From Siphonodentalium dalli (taxonomy: Eukaryota; Mollusca; Scaphopoda; Gadilida; Siphonodentaliidae), in the NCBI GenBank assembly GCA_032622095.1, contig CP136061.1, forward strand, positions 195,284,935-195,348,934: DNA of 64,000 nucleotides. The letters run 5' to 3'. Position numbers and translations under genes: made by a program. The notes below the pieces were generated by a model. It saw only the letters and a list, made by a program, of their open reading frames with translations, was not told where the DNA came from and did not search any database. Every line of letters begins with the position of its first letter. Within the stretch, counting starts at the first letter, position 1. This document shows, piece by piece, positions 33,546 through 44,126 of the stretch.

Positions 33546-34194
33546 CCCCCAATAAACTGAATACTCTGGCACATGGCCATATACTAGTCCTTATGTTATT
33601 ACTTCCAATCACTATAGGTCTTTGCATGTTAAGCGCATATCTACAGTTGTCAAATCTGTCAGGATAATAAATGGAGGCCAATAGTTTTGTTGTAAAACAC
33701 CCTAATGCCACAACCTATGATCTCATACAAACACTGAAGGCTATCGACTTCAACATAAATGTTGACTTCTTCTCTTTGAAGAGCGCCTCATAAACAAAAT
33801 CCACCCTTTCATATGACAGGCGTAATTAAGAACATTTTGAGCTGTTGCCGATAAGAAGTTCAATTTGACAAATCAAGAGGCTCTCCAATCAAGTGTGTTT
33901 GTGCATGTGGTTTATGTATATCCTCCACACCATGGCCTGGCAACCTTAAGCACACATACTTGATAACTGTGGGCAACAACCCAAAACCTTGTTTAATAAA
34001 TGGTGTCATTTCTCATCTTGAGGGGGTAATTATGCTTGTTTGTATTATGTCAATCACCTTTTCCCATATTTTTTGAGTTCATGGGTCCTCATTGTGACAT
34101 TGTGACATTGAACATACTACTGTTTAATAACCCTTCATATACCCTTTATTGGCCCTCATTTGACTGGTTATCAAATTTAGTTAACCCATTTAAA
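33546..34194. other. Intronic stretch between J clusters
   Basis: No exon; open frames here have no splice support. Confidence 0.4.
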
Positions 34195-34345
34195 CAATTT
34201 CTATGTGCCATAGAGAAAAATTAACACTATTTTTCCTCACCAATAAAACTCACCATGTGATATCATCTAGCAGCTAGTTCATACTCTATGCGCAATAGAG
34301 AGAAATTAACACTGCTTTTTCCTAATGACTAATGACCCTGTGATA
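34195..34345 (+). repeat. Family J repeat cluster, right part
   Basis: Two further units (CTATGTGCCATAGAGAAAAA and CTATGCGCAATAGAGAGAAA) with CTCACCAATAAAACTCACCA and GTGATATCATCTAGCA. Confidence 0.7.
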
Positions 34346-34396
34346 TGGATATTGGCTGACTATATTACAGGGTCATTCCCACACCTTGTTCTCGCT

Positions 34397-34656
34397 TTAA
34401 TAACACTTGCATAACTGGAGCTTCTTGAAATTTTGTGAAAACTCTGTGCCATTTGCATTCTCTTATATCTTATATATGCGAGCCTCATATATAAGAGAAT
34501 ACATTGGCCAATAACAATATTTATCTTGACCTTGTAAGCCACTACATTCTCTTATATATGCGAGACTCCCTATGGGAAACTTGCATGTATAAGAGAATGC
34601 ACTGGCACAGGGTCTTTAATGCTGCACCAGCGCAGCTCCCATCACGAAAAGGGTTA
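34397..34656 (-). mobile_element. Family D MITE, copy 5
   Basis: Starts at TTAATAACACTTGCATAACT (degenerate) and ends CAGCTCCCATCACGAAAAGG GTTA; reverse orientation. Both module M palindromes are present. Confidence 0.85.
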
Positions 34657-34726
34657 TTGAAGGCCTGATATTGTTGAAGCAATTATGCAGACTTCTTTCA
34701 ATTTCGTTATGATATGACTCCAGTTA

Positions 34727-34939
34727 CAGTAATGCTCTAATTAATCGACCTCTTAACCAAAGCAGAATTATGGGTAACTTTTCAGGATTTAGTCGGAAAT
34801 ATGGCTTGTTGCCATTCATCGGAAAGCTCTCCCCGAGAGCTTTCCGATGAATGGCAACAAGCCATATTTCCGACTAAATCCTGAAAAATTACCCATTATT
34901 CTGCTTTGGTTAAGAGGTCGATTAATTAGAGCATTACTG
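34727..34939. mobile_element. Family A MITE, copy 13 (full length, variant subfamily)
   Basis: TA-flanked. Shares ATCGACCTCTTAACCAAAGC with copy 3; arms are nearly perfect with loop GCTCTCCCCGAGAGC. Confidence 0.92.
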
Positions 34940-34941
34940 TA

Positions 34942-35624
34942 GATTTCTCATTAGGACAGCTAGTCTCCCAACTAATTTTCTTAGATGTTAAATCAAAACC
35001 ACATCAGTTCTATTGACCTTCACATATGCATGGACTTGATGCATGGCCACTGCATGTGGACATTTATACCCACGTCTGCCATTACAGCTTATGACATCAT
35101 AAGTAATTAAGACATACTAATTATTCTAATGAGGTGCTCATGCCCAGTGTCCGTGACATGCCTGCAGTGATGTCAATATATCTAAAAATAGCAGCATCAG
35201 TGATGATATCCTGTGTGGGCGGCCTGCTTTGGTCATTTCGTGGAAGTTGACCCTTTGGACTATATGCCTCAAGTGGTTCAGTGACATATTTATTTCAGCA
35301 ATTAAATATCTCCAAATGTGGCATATTGTCCATATTAAACTTGTGTCATAGCTTACAGCCAAGCTATTTAGATATGCGCAACTGTATTTTCTGTTGTTTA
35401 TTAACCTATAAATAAGGATATGTAGCCAAGTTATATGAATGTTATCTTGGAAATTGGAATTATTCTGTTTTGCATATCAAAGGTAATTCTTTCATCATTG
35501 ATGCTCAAATTATAGATTAGGAAGTAGTTGCATATGCCTTGAAACTGGCAACACAATAATTATTTACTGCAAACATCACTTCTTAAAGAAATGAACAGTA
35601 AAATATTTCATTTAACCATACTTA
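34942..35624. other. Intronic stretch, no exon seen
   Basis: Nothing assignable. Confidence 0.45.
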
Positions 35625-35833
35625 CAGTAATGCCCTAAATAATCGACTCCTTAACCACAGCAGAATAACGGGTATTATTTTTCAGGATTTAGTAGGAAAT
35701 ATGGCTTGTTGCCATTCATTGGAAAGCTGAGAGCTTTCCGATGAATGGCAACAAGCCATATTTCCGACTAAATCCTGAAAAATTACCCATAATTCTGCTG
35801 TGGTTAAGGAGTCAAATATTTAGGGCATTACTG
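35625..35833. mobile_element. Family A MITE, copy 14 (full length)
   Basis: TA-flanked. The loop is shortened to GGAAAGCTGAGAGC; small insertion GGGTATTATTTTTC in the left arm. Confidence 0.92.
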
Positions 35834-35835
35834 TA

Positions 35836-36122
35836 TTTAGTTCATAATAATTGAAGACTTACTGGAAGAATTGACAAAAAATTCCTCTGTAGATAGCTGT
35901 AGAAAAACTAATTTTGTTAATATAAAAATTGTTAAGCTGAGCATGTTTACATCAGATCGGCAGCTTGAAATCTGACTCCTAATTTGGGCATAAATTTTTT
36001 TTTCTTCAGGAAAGTTATTTAAATTGATATTATTTAGCTAAAAGGCACATAAATAGTGATGGTTATTTAAATTTTTCATTACATTAACGTTTATCCAGTA
36101 TTTCCCAAAAATTGAGTATATT
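35836..36122. other. Intronic stretch, no exon seen
   Basis: Nothing assignable. Confidence 0.4.
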
Positions 36123-36300
36123 CAGTAATGCTCTAAATAATCGACTCCTTAACCACAGCAGAATTATGGGTAATTTTTCAGGATTTAGTCAGAATTATGG
36201 CTTTCTGATGAATGGCAACAAGCCATATTTCCGACTAAATCCTGAAAAATTACCCATAATTCTGCTGTGGTTAAGGAATCGATTATTTAGAGCATTACTG
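36123..36300. mobile_element. Family A MITE, copy 15 (deleted loop)
   Basis: CAGTAATGCTC to GAGCATTACTG followed by CTGTA. The left inner arm is shortened at GAATTATGGCTTTCTGATG. Confidence 0.9.
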
Positions 36301-36402
36301 CTGTATAGTCTTTTAAGTCACTAGGACTTTTTAGTGTGTTAATTTACAAAATGTGTTCTTAGATATGGCCTGCACTTAGTATCAGAGCTCTAATTCACCA
36401 TA

Positions 36403-36580
36403 TTAATCCTTTATATACTGAATGGATTCACCCATCCAGTTATAGAAGTATACATTGAACGAAATATTATTCATTTGGAGGGTGTGCAGGTAATAAAAGC
36501 AGACCACAGACAGAAAAACAGATAATACAAGGGCAGAATGATTCATATTCATTGATGGGAAATGTTCAGATAATAAGTTC
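36403..36580 (+). mobile_element. Family B MITE, copy 9 (right half missing)
   Basis: TTAATCCTTTATATACTGAA to GGAAATGTTCAGATAATAAG TTC, then directly joined to family D copy 6. Confidence 0.85.
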
Positions 36581-37089
36581 CATGACTGGAGCTTCCTGAA
36601 ATTTTGCAAAAACCCTGTGCCAATACAATCTCTTATAAATGCAAGTCTCCCATAGGGAGCCTCGCATATATAAGAGAATACATTGGCCTAACAATATTTA
36701 CCTTGACCTTGTATAAAGCCAGTGAATTCTCTTATATATGCGAGGCTCCCTATGGGAAACTCATTTATATAAGAGAATGCATTGGCACAGGGTCTTTAAC
36801 TCTTTCAGTGCCAGGGCCGATGAGATCGGGCCTAAAAAAATGTTAAAAAAAAATTAAAAAAAATTGTTTTGTTTTTTGGGTATGCTTAAGCATGATATAG
36901 CGAATTTAAAAACAAACTGGATAAGTCCTTAGGGGCATGTTATAACTCAAAACTATCACCAAGTATTCATAGTAATAATTTTTATGCCCATGAAAAAAGT
37001 AAGATTCCCTGGCACTAAACCTACAAAATAAGCCTGGCACTGAAAGAGTTAATGCTGCACCAGCGCAGCTCCCATCATGAAAGGGTTAA
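36581..37089 (-). mobile_element. Family D MITE, copy 6 (interrupted by family E)
   Basis: CATGACTGGAGCTTCCTGAA at left and CAGCTCCCATCATGAAAGGG TTAA at right. Both module M palindromes are present (36618-36693, 36718-36788). Family E copy 3 interrupts it at the TTAA in GGGTCTTTAATGCTGCACC. Confidence 0.9.
36800..37048. mobile_element. Family E MITE, copy 3, nested in family D
   Basis: CTCTTTCAGTGCCAGGGCCG to CCTGGCACTGAAAGAG, flanked by TTAA at 36796-36799 and 37049-37052. Other D copies have a single TTAA at this point, so the insertion and its 4-base duplication are directly visible. Lacks module M; contains GGGTATGCTTAAGCATG as in copy 6. Confidence 0.93.
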
Positions 37090-37639
37090 CGGCATTGAAG
37101 CAATCCTGTCACAGAGGCACAAGAGCTGGAAGATAGAGAAGAAAGCTGTCTCTTGTCTGATCAGTTTTATGAATATCTGCAACTAAAAATATTTCCCCTA
37201 ATGTAAGTTATGCCCAGTCGACGTCCTTGGTTGCTTTATTTCTGGTATCCTGACTACTGTGACAAGAGTTCGATCATACACATTGCAATAGTATACAAAT
37301 GTATTCACATTATATAACTAAATGTATCGATCAAGGTTTATATCGACCTGAAAACCTATATAAAAGGGCGTTTCGCCCTCAATTTCACACATAATCATCA
37401 TATAAAGACACCCATTGTAAAAGTATCAATTGCAGTCCTTGTGTTAAACTGACTTGAAAATCCAACAGCATGACTCCAATATCTGAGAACAATACCTCCC
37501 TCTGTTCAATAAGACAGGTTAAAATCTTATACTCATGCCTTTAAATGCTTCATTGTATAACAGAATTGAATGTCAACCCTGATCTTACAATCTCTATCTT
37601 TTTTGTGTATAATGAGGGATCACTGGAAGGCATTTGGTT
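37090..37639. other. Intronic stretch, no exon seen
   Basis: A small hairpin GGGCGTTTCGCCC at about 37367-37379 follows a TATATAAAAG stretch; no other structure. Confidence 0.45.
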
Positions 37640-37960
37640 GGTTGGTAAAGGCGATCGTATGTCCGCCATTTTCCAGTCTAGTGACCAAAGTAATCGTTCG
37701 AGGATCAAACATCTTCAAGTTTGTCGTAACCTAGCTCTTCAGGCTCTCTTTATCTCGTTGACGCAAGCATGACGCCCTCACACTTTGGTCACAATGTAAC
37801 CCAATTCTGTTTGTGTCGCTTTGGTCTTGGTGTTTGAAGATCTTGTGTGTGTTCGATGAGTTGTTAATTATCTACAAACATCTGTATGTTTTCTTATTCA
37901 AATGAGTGCTGGATTTTAGTTTATTTATATGGAGAACTCATTGTGCCAGCTATCGTCCGA
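37640..37960 (+). promoter_or_regulatory. CG-richer, repeat-free patch; possible intronic promoter or enhancer
   Basis: More CG dinucleotides than its surroundings (GGCGATCGTATGTCCGCC, ATCGTTCGAGG, CTCGTTGACGC). CCGCCATTTT is a reverse YY1-type core, and an inverted CCAAT box ATTGG follows at about 37967. The ATG at 37661 opens 37 codons but no phase-2 donor of good quality was found. Confidence 0.25.
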
Positions 37961-38109
37961 TTCTGATTGGTTGGTACAACTCTGTTCCATCTTTAGTGTG
38001 AGTTTAACACAGTACCAAATTCTAAGAGGTATGATATGGTTAGAAAAGTTTGTTTCTGTCAAGATTGAGTTTAGTGTTGTACATACATGTATGTACAAAC
38101 ATGTATGTA

Positions 38110-38322
38110 CAGTTATGCCCTAAGTAATCGACCCCTTAACCACAGCAGAATTATGGGTAACTTTTCAGGATTTAGTATGAAATATGGCTTGTTGCCATTC
38201 ATCGGAAAGCTCTCGGGGAGAGCTTTCTGGTGAATGGCAACAAGCCATATTTCCGACTAAATCCTGAGAAGTTACCCATAATTCTGCTGTGGTTAAGGGG
38301 TCGATTACTTAGGGCATTACTG
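38110..38322. mobile_element. Family A MITE, copy 16 (full length)
   Basis: TA-flanked, inserted within an ACATACATGTATGTAC-type tract. Left end CAGTTATGCCC; arms nearly perfect; loop GCTCTCGGGGAGAGC. Confidence 0.92.
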
Positions 38323-38511
38323 TACATACATGCATGTACAAGCGGCAGTCAAGGACAATGGGGCTGGCACCCACACCCCCATACTGTTGCTGGCCTTGAA
38401 GCACCTTACTATTATTTGCCTTCTGTATTCTTAGATAGGTTCATAATATAATGTTCTTCTGAATTTTATCGATGGCAAACTTCCTGATACCCATGGGAGC
38501 CTGCTAACAGT

Positions 38512-38932
38512 TTGTCTGTCATTTGCAGAATGAGGGCTTCAGAGGGTGAATTAGTGACAATATCCCATCCCACACAGCGGACTAGCATCATCAAACTCGC
38601 CCTTTGGAAACCTCATTCTGCTCAGGCCTCAACAGCTGTGGGAGACTTAGGATCAGATTGAATTTCCCCAGTTGAAGTTGGTGATGTTCGCTGATTAGTC
38701 ACCTCGATTATGTATTTTATCTTCTGCAAATTAGGGTATATAGAAACTCTCCAGAAGGGAAAAATTAACTAAAAACAATGTTAATTCAAAACTATAGATA
38801 CTTCCTAGAAGATGAAGCCTCAGCAGAACGAGGTGCTCAGAGGGTGAATTTGGTGAAGCTAGCCTGCTATGCGGGATAGCTTCACTAAATTCACCCTATA
38901 GGGACCTCTTTCTGCAAATGACAGACATAGTA
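38512..38932. mobile_element. Family G MITE, copy 6
   Basis: TTTGTCTGTCATTTGCAG to CTGCAAATGACAGACATAG with both palindromes and the GATCAGATTGAATTTCCCC interior. Confidence 0.88.
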
Positions 38933-39781
38933 TGTGCAGGCTTGCTCATACTTGCAGGAAATATGGCTTGACTGTTTGCCAGGTATAACCTCTTCTGCTG
39001 CTTCATCATATAATTTACCCGTGACATTATAACAGCTCAATGAATGGGGGCTACAATAGAATCGTAAAACCAGATGTAGTCAATAACATAATTGTTACAC
39101 TGCCAGTGCTGTAAAATGAACAATACCCTTCTCATAGCTGCCAATTATTTGGATATACAAGATCAAAACGCACAATTTCTTATGGGCAATTGTGGACACA
39201 TTAAAAGTATTTTGGTAGTAAATGGCATTGCCATTTCAAGTGCATGACCTTTGGGAACTTTATGACGGTTTGTGACATGATGGTAGACATGTGCCTTGAG
39301 ATCTATTCTTCAATTCTGGTTTACTATATCTGTTCCTGTTAACATGTTGTTGGGTCTGCTGATTTTAATCTGATGTGCTGTGATGTGGGGAAAAAAACAA
39401 ACAAATAATATTGAAGTGATGTGGAACACACTGCCAGAGTGATCGAACTGCAATAGAGAATAATCTTGCTCAAAGAAGTTATTTTCATAAAATTTATATC
39501 CAAATTGGCAACGGTTCAAAGTCAATACTATATGTTGCCCTATATATGAGTTATATGCAGTAAGACTTGTTAGCTTAATCATTGTTTATCTGTTTATCAG
39601 CGACAAATTAAGGACTACATATAATATTTACAATTGTCCATAGTTCAGACCTATTTTCTGAAATTGCACTATCAGTGAGGTTGGATATTCTGTAATATTA
39701 GTGAGTGCTACATTCTTTCTGTGGGAAAAATTCCTTGGTACTTACTGATCCAATTCACTAAAATAAGTGCTTTATAAGTCT
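38933..39781. other. Intronic stretch, no exon seen
   Basis: Reverse-strand open frame at 39310-39582 has no support. Confidence 0.45.
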
Positions 39782-40037
39782 TTAACCCTTTCAGTGCCAA
39801 GTCCGATTTTTGTATCAACCAATATTTCCTTGATCATTTTTCAAATTTATTGATTATAATAATGTGATACATTGATGGAAAGAGCTCTTAGAGCTATTTC
39901 CATCAATGTATCACATTATTATAATCAATAAGAGCTCTTTCCATCAATGTATCACATTATTATAATCAATAAATTTGAAAAATGATCAAGGAAATATGGG
40001 TTGATACAAAAATCGGAATTGGCACTGAAAGGGTTAA
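39782..40037. mobile_element. Family E MITE, copy 4 (foldback form)
   Basis: TTAA, CCCTTTCAGTGCCAAGTCCG to GGCACTGAAAGGG and TTAA. The interior is the TTCCTTGATCATTTTTC form made into a full palindrome, with ATGTATCACATTATTATAAT repeated in direct tandem near the centre. Confidence 0.92.
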
Positions 40038-40075
40038 TGATGTGTTATCTGATTTGACACCCAAGGCTGCAATTA

Positions 40076-40433
40076 GTGTATCCATTTGCAGAATGATGTC
40101 CCCATAGGGTGAACTTATAGAATTTAGTGACACTATCCTCATAGCGGGCTAGCATTACCAAATTCACCCTCTGGGGACCTCATTCTGCTAAGGCCTCAAC
40201 TGCTATAGCAGACCTAGGATCAGATTGAAGTTCCCCAGTTGAAGTTGGTGATGTTCACCCATCAGTCACATCGATTATGCATTTTATGATTCTGCAAACT
40301 TCCCAGAAGGGAAAAAGTAACTAAAAACAATGTTAATTTGAGACTATAGATACTTCCCAGAAGATGACGCCTAAGCAGGATGAGCTCCCCAGAGGGTCAA
40401 TTTGGTGATATGAGAGATACACTATTTCAGGCT
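40076..40433. mobile_element. Family G MITE, copy 7 (right palindrome deleted)
   Basis: GTGTATCCATTTGCAGAATG, complete left palindrome and interior. The right end goes from AGGGTCAATTTGGTGAT to GAGATACACTATTTCAGGC. Confidence 0.85.
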
Positions 40434-41941
40434 TGTTGACACCAATGTATTTGTCTACTACCTTGTCACACCTGTGTTTTCGCTTCCACCCTCTCACTCT
40501 CTGAATGACAGTAAAGTAGGTCACCACCTTTTGTTCTCATTTTGCACATAATAGTAGGTAACATGTGTGATATATAACATGCTAATTGCCTATGGTAAAA
40601 CTTAGAGGATAGGCGGCAATTTGTTTATATTGTTCCATATTCTATATAAGGTGTAACTGTCTTGAATGGGTGGAGAGTTTTAGAAAATCAACTTAGACAC
40701 CTTTCTTGAGGGGTCACAAAAATCGCTCTAAATATTTTGTTTTCATGAAAATGCAAACAAAAAGTTGAAAAGATTTTCAATAGTGAGGTCATACAGGGGC
40801 AATTTACTCCCCTCCGCCCATGATAGTTTCAGGCCTGTTAGGTCGTCTATTCTAAGTATTTTGTCATCTATATATGGGTGGGTACACATATTGGAAGAAA
40901 ATTTGAAGTCTCAAACATAAACAGAAACATCAAAAAGCATTGTTTTTGCTTTGTCTATTTACCAGTGCATGTAATAGAATATCGGTCTGTATTACTCAAC
41001 TCATTTACACACCAACAACGCTAACATCTGTTTAACATTTTAAAACTTTTCTGCCAATTTTCCAGCATTTCATCAGAGGTTTTGTTGGCATGCATCCCAT
41101 TAAATGAAAAAAAATTACAAAGAGGTTTGCTTACTATATAAACCTATATCTGGGATGTTTTATGAAATTGGAATATGCATGACAGGCTTCATTAGATTTT
41201 AGTCCTCTATATTAGTTACACATGGGTGTCAAAAATTCATTTACAGGAAAAATGCAACTGGGGTCTAATGGTAATTGGCATCGCAATAACTTGCGTTCAC
41301 CAAACAAATTCCTCTGATACTTTTGCTTTCTTTTTACAAGAATTCATTTTCTGACATGTGTCTTAAACAAGGGTGTACATGGCTGCAACATCTGTTTTTG
41401 TTTTTCAAGTATCTGCTAATTTTTCGCACACGTACCCAGCCACATGATTGCTTATATTTCTCAATGATCAACAGTAACAAACTATGGTTTAATTTGTGGT
41501 GAAAACATCTCCTGGTGTCAGACACAACAACTCATCAGGTTTGGGTTGGTTCATAGCTCTTACAGTTAATTGGTTTTGCTACTGGGCAATCAATGTTTAA
41601 TTTCACTTTTCGAGTAACCACTCCATGTTTAATTTCACTAACTCTCAGAATACAATGAGCAGACGTGTATTTCATGTAAAAAATCTGCTTTGGGCAAAAC
41701 AAGAAAAGTGTTCCTGGAAATTGAGTGTTTTTTTCAACCACTCTTGCTCTGTGTCATACAGTTTTGTGAAAATTTTACATGTTGAATTTTTTTTTTTAAA
41801 TATGAGGATATTATTTAGAGACAATCTATCTTGCTTCGGGTATGTATTTATATGATAACCATTTTTGTGATTTCCGCAATAAAAGATTTGAACTCTCTTG
41901 ATCCGTTACAGATTGTTTTATACTAGTGTTGAAAAAGTGAA
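40434..41941. other. Intronic stretch, no exon seen
   Basis: AT-rich DNA; short open frames on both strands are unsupported. A near-duplicate GTTTAATTTCACT pair lies at about 41594 and 41626. Confidence 0.45.
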
Positions 41942-42198
41942 AGGGAGCCTCGCATATTAGACTAAATCCTGAAAAATTACCCATCATTCTGCTGTGGTTA
42001 AGGAGTCGATTATTTAGGGCATTACTGTAAGAGAATGCACTGGCTTACAAGGTCAAGGCAAATATTGTTAGGCCAATGTATTTATTCTCTTATATATGCG
42101 AGGCTCCCTATAGGAAAATTTCATATACATGTATAAGAGAATGCATTGGCTCAGGGTTTTCAAAAAATTTCAGGAAGCTCCAGTCATAGAAGGATTAA
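41942..42198 (+). mobile_element. Family D MITE, copy 7, just upstream of the IQ exon
   Basis: Begins truncated at AGGGAGCCTCGCATAT, is interrupted by a family A half element, continues AGAGAATGCACTGGCTTACA and AGGTCAAGGCAAATATTG, carries the second module M, and ends GAAGCTCCAGTCATAGAAGG ATTAA. The end lies 45 bases before exon 2, placing it immediately upstream of the branch and pyrimidine region. Confidence 0.9.
41959..42028. mobile_element. Family A half element, copy 17, nested in family D
   Basis: GACTAAATCCTGAAAAATTA to AGGGCATTACTG followed by TA. Only the right arm survives. Confidence 0.9.
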
Positions 42199-42243
42199 AC
42201 TTCTAAACTATGAACTTAACACTATGTTCTTCTGTCTTTCCAG

Positions 42244-43848
42244 CATAACCAGTACAAAGTCCAGCGATGAACTATTGCGAAGAAAACCATGTCAGCAACC
42301 AATAGCACCAACAAGGGAGTCACACTCAACGTCTAAACTCATTGGTGGAAGTAAAAATAGGAGTTCGAGTTTACAACGACAAAGATCATTCAAACGGACG
42401 GACGATGACATAATCAAGCGATCACGTGCTCAGTCGTCATTGTACGAACTGTCTCAGGACTTACATGATAAGCAGGTTGAAATGCTAGAGAGGAAATATG
42501 GTGGATCACTAAGAGCTTGTCGAGCCGCCAGGACTATTCAACGCGCTTTCAGACAATATTGTATGAATCGGAACTTTAGAATATTACGAAATTCTGTGGC
42601 TGAAAAAAGACTTTCTAAACGTCTTTCGGATATTGGTAGGAGCAACACAGTTTGGTCAGATAGAGTATATGGAAATAATGGTTTGAATATGGGAGCGACC
42701 ATAGTGCAAAATACAGACCTTCATAAAAATTCTAGTGATACGAAAAACAAAATGAATGACCGTGGTTTCAGCTACGGTCATGGTCAGAGGCATGATGGGA
42801 GTAAACTTCACCATCAGATGTCTCTGGATCCAAATTCTTACCGAGTTCATCACTCGCGTAAAGATCGCCGAAAGCTAGAAAGAACACCCGGTATGGATGT
42901 TGAATTCAGCGACATTCCTGTCATCTCGAAAATAAAAACTAAACATACAGAAGAAACTAATAATAATCGAAACTCTTATCCGGAACTAAATCAAAACGAC
43001 AGTAGGTCGCGTGACATTCCAAACGGACGTGTTCCTGAACATGGCATCGACCTACATAGTCTTGATTTCGAAACTCTATTAGAAAGTAAAGAAACGGATA
43101 TACTAACAGATAGTTTCCATAGTGATAGTGTACATAGTGATCTTAGTCAGGACTATAACCACATTCTCACACATCGGCCATCGGGTTCTTCCATAGCGTC
43201 GGACTATAGTGCCGAAAGCCGCAGTATTGACAGTGCTAAAGGGTCTAGTCTTTCTTGTGATTCGTCTAGAACGCCAGGATCTCTCTCTGGTAGCGATTCT
43301 ACCTCAATGTTAGGTGATCATTTAGGTAATGTTAAGCATGATGGTGCTAAAGACTCCTCACGACAAGGCCGGCATCCTCACAGGAATGAACAATCGCCGG
43401 GATATTTCCCTGCAAATGACGTACAAGTTCTTAAAGACCAAAGTGTGAAGTATTTCATGAATACAGCTGTGAAAATTCGCAATAGACCTGATGAAATTAA
43501 TTCTAGTAACGTTAACTGCAATGCGAAGAAAACTAAAGGACCTGACGCTTCGCCGATTTGGAAGAGAAAAAGTTCAAATGGTACAAACGGAACGATGTTG
43601 GTTGTTGACGATAATCGCATGAGTAATATATCGGAGACGAGTGAACAAGATAGTATCGATGGACAGTGTTCCAGTTCTCCTAGCTCGGACAATATAAGTT
43701 CAGAGAATGTTAGTATTGGTAGCGAGAACAGCATAAGTTATCAGCGTCGACTGAGATTGAGTGTGACTCCGGACCACCCTATGGCCCCCAGGGTGAGCGA
43801 CAAACAGAGGAAGAGGCTGTACAGAGTTGGGCTCAATCTTTTCAACAA
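42244..43848 (+). CDS. IQSEC: IQSEC large exon 2: coiled-coil region, IQ motif, linker and start of SEC7
   Basis: Acceptor CTGTCTTTCCAG precedes 42244; donor CAA|GTAAGC follows 43848. The 1605 bases are fully open in the frame set by exon 1A/1B (1 + 534 codons + 2). Counting from exon 1A, conserved [13 protein letters not shown] comes first and matches the segment preceding the IQ motif in IQSEC/BRAG proteins. Then comes the IQ motif [12 protein letters not shown] (residues 116-127, bases 42536-42571), a calmodulin-binding motif. A long Ser/Asn/Asp-rich low-complexity linker follows, with [13 protein letters not shown]-like stretches. The exon closes with [16 protein letters not shown], the first helix of SEC7. 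The protein is expected to activate ARF GTPases (ARF6 in family members) at membranes and postsynaptic or myoblast sites. The reading frame hits TAA only two bases into the intron. Confidence 0.95.
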
Positions 43849-43866
43849 GTAAGCAGCTTAATATTA

Positions 43867-44126
43867 ACACCTCCATGCATATATAAGAGAATACATTGGC
43901 CAAACAATATTTACCTTGACCTTGTAAGCCAGTGAATTATGTTAAGTATATGAGGCTCCCTATGGAGATTTACATATATCAGAGAATACATTGGCCAAAC
44001 AATATTTACGAGTGAATTATGTTATATATATGAAGCTCCCTATGGGATACTCGCATATATAAGAGAATGTACTGGCACAGGATCTTTAATGCTGTACCAA
44101 CGGTACTCCCATCGTGAAAGGGTTAA
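43867..44126 (-). mobile_element. Family D MITE, copy 8, just downstream of the IQ exon
   Basis: Left end lost (starts near ACACCTCCATGCATATATAA). The interior block ATACATTGGCCAAACAATAT is duplicated. It ends GGTACTCCCATCGTGAAAGG GTTAA. Orientation is opposite to copy 7; it begins about 18 bases after the exon 2 donor. Confidence 0.88.

Noticed and set aside
37696-37710. CGTTCGAGGATCAAAC as a pol III box B / tRNA gene
   Set aside because: It does not fit the box B consensus well, no box A lies at the right distance, and no cloverleaf could be drawn.
42146-42243. Upstream in-frame ATG at 42146 as the start of the large IQSEC frame
   Set aside because: The first 98 bases are family D transposon end and intron with a good acceptor at 42243; the true start is more likely in an upstream exon.
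43378-43734. Reverse-strand 118-codon frame inside the IQ exon
   Set aside because: It is a shadow of the IQSEC coding frame with no independent signals.
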